This document shows positions 16,195-25,972 of a stretch of 64,000 nt of DNA, piece after piece; within the stretch, counting starts at the first letter, position 1, and each line of letters starts with the position of its first letter. Made by a program: the position numbers and the translations under genes. Source of the DNA: Mycolicibacterium aurum (GTDB lineage Bacteria; Actinomycetota; Actinomycetes; Mycobacteriales; Mycobacteriaceae); contig NZ_LR134356.1 of assembly GCF_900637195.1 (NCBI RefSeq), positions 4,278,001 to 4,342,000 of the forward strand, given 5' to 3'. The notes under the pieces are model-generated. The model ran no database searches. It was not told the DNA's origin and saw only the letters and a program-made list of their open reading frames with translations.

Positions 16195-17241
16195 TCATGA
16201 AGTCGCGCCCCGAACGTCCACCCTGAACGCTCCCGGCAACAGGCCACGGTATGTCGGTATTCCTGCGACCGATTCGGCGGCCAGCACTCCGACGAGTACC
16301 GCCGCGGCCAACGCCTCCGCCGCGGCCGCTCCCACGGCGGCCACCAGCGGCAGTTCGGGCGACATCGAGGCAGGTGTGGTGGGATCGGGATCAACCTCCA
16401 CCGCGCCTGTGGCCAGCGCGAACACCGTGTCCCCGTCCAGCGGGGTGTGACATGGATTGATGGTGCGGGCCAGCCCGTCCTGGGCGGCCACAGCCATCCG
16501 GCGGCAGCCTGCCTTGCTCAACGCCGCATCGGTGGCCACCACCGCGATCGTGGTGTTGAGCGGACTGAGCTCGCCGTGGCGTTCCGCATAGGCGGCGCAC
16601 TGGTCGGCGGGCGGGGGGACGAGCCCGAACTGCTCGATGTGCGACGCCAGCCACGGAAGGCCGGTGCCGGGGTCGACGACGTCGCCCGCCGAGTTGACGA
16701 CGACGAGCGCGCCGACGGTGACACCCGAGGCGAGCATGACCGAGGCCGTGCCGACGCCCCCTTTGAACACGCCTGCGCGCGCGCCGACGCCCGCGCCGAC
16801 GGTTCCGATGCCGACCTCGGTGCCTGCGGCGGCAGCCGCGCGATACCCGAATTCCGCGTCCGGACGGCATTTCCAGCCCCCGACCGGAAGATCGAAGATC
16901 ACCGCGGACGGAACGATCGGGACCACGCCGCCGTCCATCGCGACTCCGCGGCCATGCTCCTCCAGCCACGTCATCACGCCGTCCGCGGCCGCCAGGCCGT
17001 ACGCGCTACCCCCGGTGAGCATCACGGCGTCGACGTGACGAACCGAGTTGCTCGGCTCCAGCAGATCGGTTTCCCGCGTGCCCGGGGCGCCGCCGCGGCC
17101 GTCGACCGCTCCCGTGGTGCCGGGCGGCGTGAGCACGACGGTGGTGCCTGTCGCCCAGCCGGAGCCCAGCTCGGCGTCACGGTCGAGGTTGTGGTGGTGC
17201 CCGACCCGGATACCGCCGACGTCGGTGATGGATCCGCTCAC
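16195..17241 (-). CDS. P1/S58 family self-processing peptidase (DmpA-like, Rv1333 type)
   Basis: A 348-residue N-terminal-nucleophile hydrolase of the DmpA/OAT superfamily. The predicted autocleavage site is Asn229-Thr230 in SPLNTTIAVVATDA, giving a new N-terminal Thr as nucleophile. The start GGIRVGHHHNLD, LTGGSAYGLAAADGV and GGVGTASVML are conserved. Family members are aminopeptidases or beta-peptidyl hydrolases; the physiological substrate is unknown. It sits 10 bp upstream of mec in the same operon. Confidence 0.9.
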   Translation of the reverse strand: MSGSITDVGGIRVGHHHNLDRDAELGSGWATGTTVVLTPPGTTGAVDGRGGAPGTRETDLLEPSNSVRHVDAVMLTGGSAYGLAAADGVMTWLEEHGRGVAMDGGVVPIVPSAVIFDLPVGGWKCRPDAEFGYRAAAAAGTEVGIGTVGAGVGARAGVFKGGVGTASVMLASGVTVGALVVVNSAGDVVDPGTGLPWLASHIEQFGLVPPPADQCAAYAERHGELSPLNTTIAVVATDAALSKAGCRRMAVAAQDGLARTINPCHTPLDGDTVFALATGAVEVDPDPTTPASMSPELPLVAAVGAAAAEALAAAVLVGVLAAESVAGIPTYRGLLPGAFRVDVRGATS

Positions 17242-17254
17242 CGCTGGCCTCTGC

Positions 17255-17842
17255 TCATCGCGTCGGCTTGCCGATCAGGCACACCACCAGGTACTCCTGC
17301 AACACCGTCAGCCACTGGTACACGTCGAGGTGGCCGGCCATCGGATGGTCGCCGGGAAGGCGGTCAGGACCTTCGGCGCCGATGTCGAGCATGGTGCCCA
17401 GCGCCAACCGCACGTCGTTGACCGCCGACGCCCAGGCGTTGGCATCGTCCTCGGACAGCTCGAATTTGCCACCGCCGGCGGGGACGGTATCCAGCAAGCA
17501 TTGCGCCGCTTCACGTTTGGCGTCGAGGATGGCGGGCTCGTGCAGGCTGCGCAACGCGCTGTTGAGACTCTCCGCGGTGCCCGATCCGGCGGGGTGATCG
17601 GTGGCGGGCCGGTAAAAGTCCGGCAGCAGCCGCCTCATCGTATCGTCCTGCGGCGGAGTGGAATTGCCCGTACGTATGCCGGTGATCTCGGCCAGCTCGT
17701 CAGTCGGCGCCGAGGAGTCCCTGTCGTCGAGCATCCCCAGCAGCGACGTGACGAGGCTGCTCAGCAGTTCAGCTTCGTGTGCAGCCAGGGCCGACCGAAA
17801 TCGCGGGCCGCCGGGGGTCTCGACCCGCTTCCATTTACGCAC
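17255..17842 (-). CDS. DUF2017 domain protein (Rv1332-like)
   Basis: A 195-residue conserved actinobacterial protein starting RKWKRVETPGGPRFRSALAAHEAELL and ending YQWLTVLQEYLVVCLIG. It is mostly helical with no recognisable DNA-binding or catalytic motif; the M. tuberculosis homologue is loosely annotated as regulatory without evidence visible here. It lies directly after clpS (7-bp gap) and before the S58 peptidase gene, a very stable actinobacterial order, so a role with ClpS-mediated proteolysis is possible but unproven. Confidence 0.87.
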   Translation of the reverse strand: MRKWKRVETPGGPRFRSALAAHEAELLSSLVTSLLGMLDDRDSSAPTDELAEITGIRTGNSTPPQDDTMRRLLPDFYRPATDHPAGSGTAESLNSALRSLHEPAILDAKREAAQCLLDTVPAGGGKFELSEDDANAWASAVNDVRLALGTMLDIGAEGPDRLPGDHPMAGHLDVYQWLTVLQEYLVVCLIGKPTR

Positions 17843-17849
17843 AGTGCCG

Positions 17850-18152
17850 TCAGCGGTCCTGCTGCAGCGTCGCCCACAAGCCGGCGGCGTGGAGCTTGGA
17901 CACGTCGACCTCCATCGACTCGCGGCTGCCAGCGGAGACGACCGCCTTGCCCTCGTTGTGGACCTGGAGCATCAGTTTGGTGGCGTGCGGCTCGCTGTAG
18001 CCGAAGAGCTTCTGCAGCACATAGGTCACATAGGTCATCAGATTCACCGGATCGTCCCAGACGATGGTCACCCAGGGGGTCTCGGTGGAGGCGTCTTCGC
18101 GAACGTCACGATCTTCGCGAGTTCCCGGTCGGGCCTTCGCCGGCGTCACCAT
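17850..18152 (-). CDS. clpS: ATP-dependent Clp protease adaptor ClpS
   Basis: An N-degron adaptor delivering proteins with bulky N-terminal residues to ClpC1P. It has 100 residues with a disordered, charged N-terminus (to about residue 26) and the ClpS core WVTIVWDDPVNLMTYVTYVLQKLFGYS, including the substrate-pocket Asn-Leu-Met. KLMLQVHNEGKAVVSAG is also conserved. The ATG at 18152 matches the family length. No Shine-Dalgarno is visible, and a possible -10 TATTCT ends 6 bp before the ATG, so the transcript may be leaderless. Confidence 0.93.
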   Translation of the reverse strand: MVTPAKARPGTREDRDVREDASTETPWVTIVWDDPVNLMTYVTYVLQKLFGYSEPHATKLMLQVHNEGKAVVSAGSRESMEVDVSKLHAAGLWATLQQDR

Positions 18153-18158
18153 GGGGCC

Positions 18159-18188
18159 AGAATACCGGGGCCGCACCCATGCTTCGAA
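18159..18188 (-). promoter_or_regulatory. Candidate promoter for the clpS operon
   Basis: On the minus strand TTCGAA (18183-18188) and TATTCT (18159-18164) are 18 bp apart, and the -10 box ends 6 bp from the clpS ATG, which would give a leaderless transcript. The divergent pncB start is only 52 bp away. The -35 match is poor, so this is a tentative call. Confidence 0.4.
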
Positions 18189-18204
18189 CCGATACGGTTA
18201 CCCG

Positions 18205-19569
18205 GTGACCCCCTCGTCGCCGGAGGCATCGCCGCGGCCGACCCCGCCGTCGGTGGCGCTGCTGACCGACAAGTACGAAATGACGATGCTCGCCGCCGCG
18301 TTGCGGGACGGCACCGCGCACCGACGCGCCACCTTCGAGATCTTTGCGCGCCGGCTACCCGAAGGCAGGCGCTACGGCGTCACGGCGGGAACCGCACGGT
18401 TGGTGGAAGCCTTGCAGGCGTTCAGATTCGACGCTGCGGAACTGCGTTCCCTCGGGAACTTCCTCGACGCCGACACACTCGACTATCTGGCCGGCTACCG
18501 GTTCAGCGGCGATGTGGACGGCTACGGCGAAGGCGAGCTGTACTTCCCCGGCTCCCCGGTGTTGTCGGTGCATGGAACGTTCGGCGAGTGCGTCATCCTT
18601 GAGACGCTGGCGCTGTCGATCTTCAATCACGACTCCGCGGTCGCGTCGGCCGCCGCCCGGATGGTCAGCGTCGCCGCGGGACGGCCCCTCATCGAGATGG
18701 GATCGCGTCGCACCCACGAACACGCCGCGGTCGCGGCGGCCCGCGCCGCCTACCTGGCCGGGTTCGCCGGATCATCCAATCTGGAGGCCGAACGCCGTCA
18801 CGGCGTACCCGCGCTGGGCACCAGTGCACACGCCTTCACGCTGCTGCACACCACCGACAAAGCCGGCGAGTCGACGTCGGACTGGGAAAAGGCGGCATTC
18901 AGCGCGCAGATCGAGGCGCTGGGGGTGGACACCACGCTGCTGGTCGACACCTACGACATCGCCGCCGGCGTCGCCAACGCCGTCGAGGTCGCGGGACCGC
19001 GCCTGGGCGCTGTCCGCATCGACTCCGGCGATCTGGGCGTACTGGCCCGCCAGGTGCGCGACCAGCTCGACAGGCTGGGAGCCACCGCCACCCGCATCGT
19101 GGTGTCCGGCGACCTGGACGAGTTCGCCATCGCCGCGCTGCGCGCGGAACCCGTCGACAGCTACGGGGTCGGGACCTCGGTGGTCACCGGATCAGGCGCC
19201 CCGACGGCGGGCATGGTCTACAAACTGGTCGAGGTCGACGGTATCCCGGTCGAGAAGCGCAGTAGCCACAAGGAATCCCACGGGGGCCGTAAACAGGGCA
19301 CCAGACTGGCCAAGGCGTCGGGCACCATCGTCGAGGAGGTCGTCCATCCGAGCGGACAGCCGCCGCCCACCCCGGCCGACCTCGTCGCGCGGCCGCTGAC
19401 GATCCCGCTGATGCGCAACGGCGCACCGGTGGCCGACCTGAGTCTGGGCACCGCGCGCGATCGGGTCGGCGACGGCCTGCTCAGCCTGCCGTGGGACGGG
19501 CTGAGCCTGTCGAAGGGCGATCCGGCCGTTCCGACGCGCATGATCGCGCCCACCCGCGGCCGCGGGTAG
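18205..19569 (+). CDS. pncB: Nicotinate phosphoribosyltransferase
   Basis: Converts nicotinate and PRPP to nicotinate mononucleotide in NAD salvage. It has 454 residues. Visible family segments are ALLTDKYEMTMLAAAL at the start, EMGSRRTHEHAA (which includes the active-site His loop), GTSAHAFTLLHTTD, LLVDTYDIAAGV, and VRIDSGDLG with VVSGDLDEF for phosphate binding. The GTG at 18205 lies just upstream of the conserved start; the longer frame runs antisense through clpS. It corresponds to pncB1 (Rv1330c) by gene order. Confidence 0.94.
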   Translation: MTPSSPEASPRPTPPSVALLTDKYEMTMLAAALRDGTAHRRATFEIFARRLPEGRRYGVTAGTARLVEALQAFRFDAAELRSLGNFLDADTLDYLAGYRFSGDVDGYGEGELYFPGSPVLSVHGTFGECVILETLALSIFNHDSAVASAAARMVSVAAGRPLIEMGSRRTHEHAAVAAARAAYLAGFAGSSNLEAERRHGVPALGTSAHAFTLLHTTDKAGESTSDWEKAAFSAQIEALGVDTTLLVDTYDIAAGVANAVEVAGPRLGAVRIDSGDLGVLARQVRDQLDRLGATATRIVVSGDLDEFAIAALRAEPVDSYGVGTSVVTGSGAPTAGMVYKLVEVDGIPVEKRSSHKESHGGRKQGTRLAKASGTIVEEVVHPSGQPPPTPADLVARPLTIPLMRNGAPVADLSLGTARDRVGDGLLSLPWDGLSLSKGDPAVPTRMIAPTRGRG

Positions 19570-19574
19570 CACCC

Positions 19575-21578
19575 GTGGAGGTCACCGATCTGCTGGCCGC
19601 TGCGGTGGCAGGACTTGGCGGCGCCACCCGCGACGGCCAGATCGAGATGGCCGTGGCGGTGGCGCATGCGTTCTCCAGCGGCGAGCATCTGGCCGTGCAG
19701 GCCGGGACCGGCACCGGCAAGTCGCTCGCCTACCTGGTGCCCGCGATCCAGCATTCGCTCACCGACAATCGCCCCGTCGTGGTGTCGACGGCGACGATCG
19801 CACTGCAGCGACAACTCGTCGACCGTGACCTTCCCCGGCTGGCCGACTCGCTGTCCGACTCGCTGCCCCGCCGCCCGGTCTTCGCGCTGCTGAAGGGCCG
19901 AGGAAACTACCTGTGTCTCAACAAGATTCATAATGGTTCCGCAAGCGGCGAACCTGACGACATACCGCAGGAGGAGCTGTTCTCCCCCATGGCCAGAAGC
20001 GCGCTGGGCCGCGACGTCCAGCGGCTCACCGAGTGGTCGGACACCACCACCACCGGCGACCGCGACGAAGTCAAGCCCGGCGTCGCCGACCGGTCGTGGG
20101 CACAGGTCAGCGTGTCGGCCCGCGAATGCATCGGAGTGTCCCGCTGCCCGTTCGGTACCGACTGCTTCTCCGAGAAGGCACGCGAGCGCGCCGGACTGGC
20201 CGATGTCGTCGTCACCAACCATGCGCTGCTGGCGATCGACGCGATCGGGGACGCCAACGTCCTGCCCGAACACGAGATGCTGATCGTCGACGAAGCGCAT
20301 GAGCTGGTGGACCGGGTCACCGGAGTCGCGACCGCCGAACTGTCGGCCACCCCGCTGGGCATCGCGCACCGCCGGGCCGCCCGCGTCGTCTCCGCGGAGC
20401 TCGCGCAACGGTTGGAAGCGGCGGTCGCGACGTTCACCTCGGCGATCTTCGACGCCCACCCCGGACGTATCGACGTACTGGACGAGGAAACGGCGAGCTA
20501 CCTGACCGTGCTGCGCGACGCCGCACAGGCGGCGCGCACCGCTGTCGACACCGCCCGCACCGACCCGAAGACGACATCAGCGCGCGCCGAGGCCGCCACC
20601 GCCCTCTCCGACGTCACCGATACCGCCTCCCGAATCCTGGACTCGTTCGTGCCCGCCATCAGTGACCGCACCGATGTCGTGTGGCTCGATCACATCGACG
20701 ACACCAGGGCGGGCAAGCGAGCCGTACTGCGCGTCGCACCCCTGTCGGTCGCAGGCCTGTTGCGCAGCAGGCTGTTCGGACAGTCGACGACGGTGCTGAC
20801 CTCGGCAACCCTGACGATCGGCGGCAGCTTCGACTCGATGGCCTCGGCGTGGGGGCTCACCGCAGGCCGAGAGAGCGAGACGGACGACAGCAGCGACGGC
20901 CAACCCGGATGGCGCGGACTCGATGTGGGCTCGCCGTTCGACCACGCCAAGTCCGGAATCCTCTATGTCGCTGCGCATCTGCCCCCTCCCGGACGCGACG
21001 GCACCGGCTCGGCGGAGCAGCTCGACGAGATCGCCTCGCTGATCGAGGCGGCCGACGGCCGGACCCTCGGGCTGTTCTCGTCGATGCGGGCGGCCAAAGC
21101 CACCGCCGCGATCATGCGCGACCGCCTGGACACGCCGGTGCTCTGCCAGGGCGACGACAGCACCTCGACGCTGGTGCAGAGGTTCGCCGACGACGAGCAG
21201 ACCTCCCTGTTCGGCACGTTGTCGCTGTGGCAGGGGGTCGACGTCCCCGGACCCTCGCTGTCGCTGGTGCTGATCGACAGGATCCCGTTCCCCCGGCCCG
21301 ACGATCCGCTGCTGACAGCGCGTCAACGCGCGGTGGCCGCGCGCGGCGGCAACGGCTTCATGGCCGTAGCGGCCACCCACGCCGCACTCCTGCTGGCCCA
21401 GGGCGCCGGCCGACTGTTGCGTCGTGTGGACGACCGCGGCGTCGTCGTGGTGCTCGATTCCCGGATGGCGACGGCGCGGTACAGCGGGTTCCTGCGCGCC
21501 TCGCTGCCACCGTTCTGGGCCACCACCGACGGCGCCGCGGTGCGCGCGGCGCTGCAGCGGCTGCGCGGGACCGGCTGA
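19575..21578 (+). CDS. dinG: DinG-type ATP-dependent DNA helicase (iron-sulfur, XPD-like)
   Basis: A 667-residue superfamily 2 5'-3' helicase acting on R-loops, forks and G-quadruplexes. Walker A is AGTGTGKS (Lys49) and the DEAH box lies at residues 239-242 (LIVDEAHELVD). Four cysteines fit an Fe-S cluster: Cys114 in GRGNYLCLNK and Cys185, Cys191 and Cys197 in ECIGVSRCPFGTDCF. The C-terminal helicase motifs TLSLWQGVDVPGPSLS and QGAGRLLRRVDDRG are intact. The GTG at 19575 is 5 bp after the pncB stop. It matches Rv1329c. Confidence 0.93.
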   Translation: MEVTDLLAAAVAGLGGATRDGQIEMAVAVAHAFSSGEHLAVQAGTGTGKSLAYLVPAIQHSLTDNRPVVVSTATIALQRQLVDRDLPRLADSLSDSLPRRPVFALLKGRGNYLCLNKIHNGSASGEPDDIPQEELFSPMARSALGRDVQRLTEWSDTTTTGDRDEVKPGVADRSWAQVSVSARECIGVSRCPFGTDCFSEKARERAGLADVVVTNHALLAIDAIGDANVLPEHEMLIVDEAHELVDRVTGVATAELSATPLGIAHRRAARVVSAELAQRLEAAVATFTSAIFDAHPGRIDVLDEETASYLTVLRDAAQAARTAVDTARTDPKTTSARAEAATALSDVTDTASRILDSFVPAISDRTDVVWLDHIDDTRAGKRAVLRVAPLSVAGLLRSRLFGQSTTVLTSATLTIGGSFDSMASAWGLTAGRESETDDSSDGQPGWRGLDVGSPFDHAKSGILYVAAHLPPPGRDGTGSAEQLDEIASLIEAADGRTLGLFSSMRAAKATAAIMRDRLDTPVLCQGDDSTSTLVQRFADDEQTSLFGTLSLWQGVDVPGPSLSLVLIDRIPFPRPDDPLLTARQRAVAARGGNGFMAVAATHAALLLAQGAGRLLRRVDDRGVVVVLDSRMATARYSGFLRASLPPFWATTDGAAVRAALQRLRGTG

Positions 21579-21686
21579 ATCAGACTCGCGCAATGAAAGC
21601 GGTCGGCGGGCCCTTGTCACTATTCTGACGGGGAAACTTCGCGCGGCGACCGCCGGCCTGTGCGGGGCTGAGGAAAAGGGGCGTCC

Positions 21687-23132
21687 ATGAGTCGACGACA
21701 CCTACTGGGCGCCACGGTGGCCGCGTGCACGGTGCTGATCGGCACCGCATGCTCGACCACCCTGCAGGGGTACGCCGTCTCGGTATTCGACGACCCGTTC
21801 CGTGTCGCCGGGATGCCCGCGACCGACGGGCCCACCGGGTTGCGCCCCGACGCGCAAGAACCTGCCAGAGACGTCGAGGGGACCGACGGCGGCGACATCG
21901 ACAACCTGGCCGCCAGCGCGATCACCGATATCGAGGACTACTGGTCGGTCGCCTACGAGGAAACCTTCGACGAGAAGTTCAGGCCGGTGCCGGAGCTGAT
22001 CTCGTGGGATTCCAACGGTTTCGACGGAGAGTTCTGCGGTGAGGACACCTACGGCGTGGTCAATGCCGGTTACTGCTACCCGGACCGGAACATCGGTTGG
22101 GACCGGGGCGAGCTGCTGCCCGGTCTGCAGCGCGCGTACGGGGACATCGGCGTCGTCATGGTCCTGTCCCACGAGTACGGACACGCCGTGGCGCGCCTTT
22201 CCGGGCTGTCCGGCAAGGACACTCCCACCCTGGTCGCAGAACAGCAGGCCGACTGTTTCTCCGGTGCGTACATGCGCTGGGTTGCCGAGGACTCGTCGAC
22301 GCGGTTCACCCTGAACACCAGCGACGGGCTCAACAGTGTGCTGGCCGGCGTCATCTCGTTCCGCGACCCGGTCCTCAACGAGGGCGATCCCGATGTCGGA
22401 TACAACGAACACGGCTCCGCCTTCGAGCGCCTGTCGGCGTTCCAGTTCGGGTTCACCGACGGCCCTTCGGCGTGCGCCGCCATCGACCTCGAGGAGATCG
22501 GCCAGCGCCGTGGCGACCTGCCGGTGCTGCTGCCGGAGGACCAGAGCGGCGAACTCCCGGTCACCGAGGATTCGGCACGCTCGATCGTCGACGCGATGGA
22601 GATCCTGTTCAAGCCCGCGAACCCGCCGGCGCTGAGTTTCGACGCCGCGGAGGCGCAGAACTGCGCCGACGCCAGGCCCAGCCCGCCGGCCTCGTTCTGC
22701 CCGGCCACCAACACGATCGTGGTCGACCTGCCCGCGCTGCAGGAGATGGGCACCCCGGGCGACTCTGAGGACGCGGCCAGCCTGGCCAGCGGCGACAACA
22801 CGGCCTACTCGGTGCTGGTCTCGCGCTACATGCTGGCCATTCAGCAGGAACACGGCGGGGTGGCGCTGGACAACGCCGAAGCCGCGCTGCGTACCGCATG
22901 CCTGACCGGTGTCGCGACGAGCAAGCTGTCCAAGGACATCGAGACCCCCGACGGCGACACCATCGCGCTGACCGCGGGTGACATCGACGAGGCGGTGTCC
23001 GGGATCCTCATCAACGGGCTGGTGGCCAGCGACGTCAACGGTGATTCGGTGCCGTCCGGCTTCTCCCGCATCGATGCGTTCCGCGTCGGTGTTCTCGGCG
23101 ACACCGAGCGCTGCTTCAAACGCTTCTCGTGA
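21687..23132 (+). CDS. Secreted zinc metalloprotease lipoprotein (LpqM-like)
   Basis: A 481-residue lipoprotein with signal sequence and lipobox IGTAC (Cys22), so it is exported and lipid-anchored. The zinc motif is HEYGH (His162, Glu163, His166), and a probable third ligand follows in VAEQQADCFSGAYMRW (E-x3-D, near 185-189). The fold resembles neutral zinc metallopeptidases such as M. tuberculosis LpqM; naming is left open because that gene lies elsewhere. It has its own 108-bp upstream gap, and its stop is 15 bp from the convergent glgP. Paired cysteines suggest disulfides outside the membrane. Confidence 0.82.
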   Translation: MSRRHLLGATVAACTVLIGTACSTTLQGYAVSVFDDPFRVAGMPATDGPTGLRPDAQEPARDVEGTDGGDIDNLAASAITDIEDYWSVAYEETFDEKFRPVPELISWDSNGFDGEFCGEDTYGVVNAGYCYPDRNIGWDRGELLPGLQRAYGDIGVVMVLSHEYGHAVARLSGLSGKDTPTLVAEQQADCFSGAYMRWVAEDSSTRFTLNTSDGLNSVLAGVISFRDPVLNEGDPDVGYNEHGSAFERLSAFQFGFTDGPSACAAIDLEEIGQRRGDLPVLLPEDQSGELPVTEDSARSIVDAMEILFKPANPPALSFDAAEAQNCADARPSPPASFCPATNTIVVDLPALQEMGTPGDSEDAASLASGDNTAYSVLVSRYMLAIQQEHGGVALDNAEAALRTACLTGVATSKLSKDIETPDGDTIALTAGDIDEAVSGILINGLVASDVNGDSVPSGFSRIDAFRVGVLGDTERCFKRFS

Positions 23133-23147
23133 CCGTCCGACGACGGG

Positions 23148-25796
23148 TCACGCGAGCGTGACGAGCCCGAGTTCGTTGTCTCCGGCCAACAGTCGGTGGT
23201 GCGGGAGCACCCGGACGGTGTAGCCCACCGATCCGGCGAACGGTAGCGGGGTCGTGGCCGTGAAGATCTGGTTTCCGCTCTCGGCGGTCCCGGTGTGGGT
23301 CATCGGAACCGTGAGCGGATCGATCAGTGCGTCACCGGCGTCGACACGACCGAGCACCGCCTGCACCATCACCTCGTCCGGGCGCAGACCGGCCAGGTCC
23401 ACCAGGGCGGTCAGCGTCAGTTCGGCGCCCAACAGCGGGGTGTCGGGTAGTCCGTAACCGTCCACGTCGGCGATGGTGATCTTCGGCCAGGCCTGCGCGA
23501 CCCGCCTGCGGTACTCCGCGAGTTCGCGCGCGGCGCCGAACGGCACCGCCAAGCCTTCCCCAGCGCCCGGTTGGCCCGGTTCGATCACCCGGCGCAACGC
23601 CTGCGCAGCGGGCAGGTAGTACTTCTCGGTGTAATCGCGAACCATGCGCGAGGCCAACACCTTTGGGCCGAGAACCTGAAGGGTGTGCCGCACCATCTCG
23701 ACCCACCGGGTCGGTACACCGTGTTCGTCGCGGTCGTAGAACTTCGGGACGACCGCACGCTCCAGAAGGTCGTACAGCGCGGCCGCCTCCAAGTCGTCGC
23801 GGCGACTCTCGTCAGCCAGCCCGTCGGCGGTCGGGATCTCCCACCCGTTCTCGCCGTCGTACCACTCGTCCCACCAGCCGTCCCGGATCGAGAGATTGAG
23901 GCCGCCGTTGAGCGCACTCTTCATCCCCGACGTGCCGCAGGCTTCCAGCGGTCGCAGCGGATTGTTCAGCCACACGTCGCAGCCGTGATACAGCGTGCGC
24001 GCCATCGACATGTCGTAGTCGGGCAGAAAGGCAATGCGGTGCCGCACGTCTTCCCGGTCGGCGAACTTGACGATCTGCTGGATCAGCGCCTTGCCGCCTT
24101 CGTCGGCGGGATGCGACTTGCCCGCGACGATCAGCTGGATGGGTCGCTTGTCGTCGAGCAGCAGCTTCTGCAACCGCTCGGGATCGCGCAGCATCAACGT
24201 CAGGCGCTTGTATGTGGGCACCCTGCGGGCGAACCCGATGGTCAACACCCCCGGGTCGAAAGCCGTGGCGATCCAGCCCAATTCGGCGTCGGCTGCGCCC
24301 CGCTCAAGCCATGACCTGCGCACCCGGGCGCGGACGTCGGCGATCAGAGTCTCCCGCAGCTGCGAGCGGATCCACCAGAGGTGGCCCGGGTCGACCTCCT
24401 GTAGCCGCTGCCAGGTCTCGGGCTCACTCAGCGAGCTCAGATCCGTGCTGCCGATCAGCTCGCGCCCCAGCTGCACCCACTGCGGCGCCGCCCAGGTCGG
24501 CGCATGCACGCCGTTGGTGATCGAACCGATGGGCACCTCCGCCGGGTCGAATCCCGGCCACAGCTCGTTGAACATCTCGCGGCTGACCCGTCCGTGCAGC
24601 AGCGACACCCCGTTCGCCCGCTGGGCCAACCGCAGCCCCATATGCGCCATGTTGAATTTCGTCGGATCGTCCTCGGCGCCGAAGGCCACGATGCGCTCCA
24701 GTGGCACACCGGGCAGCAGCCGCGAACCACCGACGGACGGCCCCGTGGGTTCCCCACCGAAGTACCGTTCCACCATCTCCACGGGAAACCGGTCGATCCC
24801 GGCGGCCACCGGCGTATGGGTGGTGAACACCGTCGACGCACGCACGACGGCCAGTGCGGTGTCGAAATCGAGCCCCGCCTCGATGAGCTCCCGGATGCGC
24901 TCGGCGCCCAGGAAGCCGGCGTGTCCCTCGTTCATGTGAAAAACCTCGGGTGCGGGCAGACCCTCCACCTCGGTGTATGCCCGGATTGCCCGAACCCCGC
25001 CGATGCCGGCCAGGATCTCCTGCCGGATCCGGTGCTCCTGGTCGCCGCCGTAGAGCCGGTCGGTGACCGACCGCAGCTCGTGGTCGTTCTCCGGAATGTC
25101 AGAATCGAGCAGCAGCAACGGGATTCGGCCAACCTGCGCGATCCAGATCCGCGCGTACAGCTGCTGGCTTCCGGGCAGCGCCAGCTGGATCAGCACAGGA
25201 GCACCCTGGGCGTCGGCGAGCAGGCGCAACGGCAGGCCCTGGGGGTCCAGCGCCGGATAGCTCTCGTGCTGCCAGCCGTCGGCGGTCAGCGACTGGCGGA
25301 AGTACCCGGAGCGGTAGTACAGCCCCACCGCGATCAACGGCAGTCCCAGGTCGGAGGCCGACTTGAGGTGGTCACCGGCGAGTATGCCGAGGCCGCCCGA
25401 GTAGTTGGGCAGCACCTCGGCGACGCCGAACTCCATCGAGAAGTACGCGATGCCCCTGGGCAACCCTGCGGCGTCGCCCTCGTCGGCGTGCTCGGCAGCC
25501 AGCTGCTGGTACCACAGCGGCCTGGTCAGGTAGTTGTCCAGGTCTGCGGCCACGGCGTCCAGACGCCGCACGAAGGCCGCGTCGGCAGCGAGCTCCTCCA
25601 GGCGCTCCGGACCGACCTGCCCCATCAGCGCGACGGGATCTCCCCCGACCTGCGCCCACATCTCGCCGTCCACGGCCTCGAACAGATCCTGCGTCGGTTT
25701 GTCCCAGGACCAGCGGAGATTGACGGAGAGCCGCTCGAGTGCGGCCAGCTGCACGGGGAGGTGAGCGCGGACGGTGAACCGGCGGAGTGCTTTCAC
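23148..25796 (-). CDS. glgP: Alpha-glucan phosphorylase
   Basis: A PLP-dependent enzyme that phosphorolyses alpha-1,4-glucans to glucose-1-phosphate. It has 882 residues. The PLP lysine is in CGTSGMKSALNGGLNLS (about residue 625), and the family segments WWDEWYDGENGWEI, FHMNEGHAGFLG and GLGILAGDHLKSASDLG are intact. It begins with GTG at 25796. It is divergent from glgE across a 215-bp region and belongs to the mycobacterial alpha-glucan network, matching Rv1328. Confidence 0.94.
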   Translation of the reverse strand: MKALRRFTVRAHLPVQLAALERLSVNLRWSWDKPTQDLFEAVDGEMWAQVGGDPVALMGQVGPERLEELAADAAFVRRLDAVAADLDNYLTRPLWYQQLAAEHADEGDAAGLPRGIAYFSMEFGVAEVLPNYSGGLGILAGDHLKSASDLGLPLIAVGLYYRSGYFRQSLTADGWQHESYPALDPQGLPLRLLADAQGAPVLIQLALPGSQQLYARIWIAQVGRIPLLLLDSDIPENDHELRSVTDRLYGGDQEHRIRQEILAGIGGVRAIRAYTEVEGLPAPEVFHMNEGHAGFLGAERIRELIEAGLDFDTALAVVRASTVFTTHTPVAAGIDRFPVEMVERYFGGEPTGPSVGGSRLLPGVPLERIVAFGAEDDPTKFNMAHMGLRLAQRANGVSLLHGRVSREMFNELWPGFDPAEVPIGSITNGVHAPTWAAPQWVQLGRELIGSTDLSSLSEPETWQRLQEVDPGHLWWIRSQLRETLIADVRARVRRSWLERGAADAELGWIATAFDPGVLTIGFARRVPTYKRLTLMLRDPERLQKLLLDDKRPIQLIVAGKSHPADEGGKALIQQIVKFADREDVRHRIAFLPDYDMSMARTLYHGCDVWLNNPLRPLEACGTSGMKSALNGGLNLSIRDGWWDEWYDGENGWEIPTADGLADESRRDDLEAAALYDLLERAVVPKFYDRDEHGVPTRWVEMVRHTLQVLGPKVLASRMVRDYTEKYYLPAAQALRRVIEPGQPGAGEGLAVPFGAARELAEYRRRVAQAWPKITIADVDGYGLPDTPLLGAELTLTALVDLAGLRPDEVMVQAVLGRVDAGDALIDPLTVPMTHTGTAESGNQIFTATTPLPFAGSVGYTVRVLPHHRLLAGDNELGLVTLA

Positions 25797-25877
25797 GCGG
25801 GTTGACCTTACTGCCGACCGCAGGCCTCTGGGGGCGTGATGGAGCGCACCTTCAGGTTGCCGATGAGCGACGAAGGG

Positions 25878-25905
25878 TTGAGCCGGACACTACGGTGGGT
25901 ATAGG
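25878..25905 (+). promoter_or_regulatory. Candidate promoter of the glgE-glgB operon
   Basis: TTGAGC (25878-25883) and TATAGG (25900-25905) are 16 bp apart, a fair SigA-type match. The same DNA also reads GGTT-N17-GGGTAT, close to a SigF promoter, so the site might serve either factor. It lies about 106 bp upstream of the glgE GTG. Confidence 0.5.
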
Positions 25906-25972
25906 CGCGTCTAGGTACTGACTTGAGCAAGAACCCACCAAGAACCACTGTGCAGAAGTCCAGACATCGACA

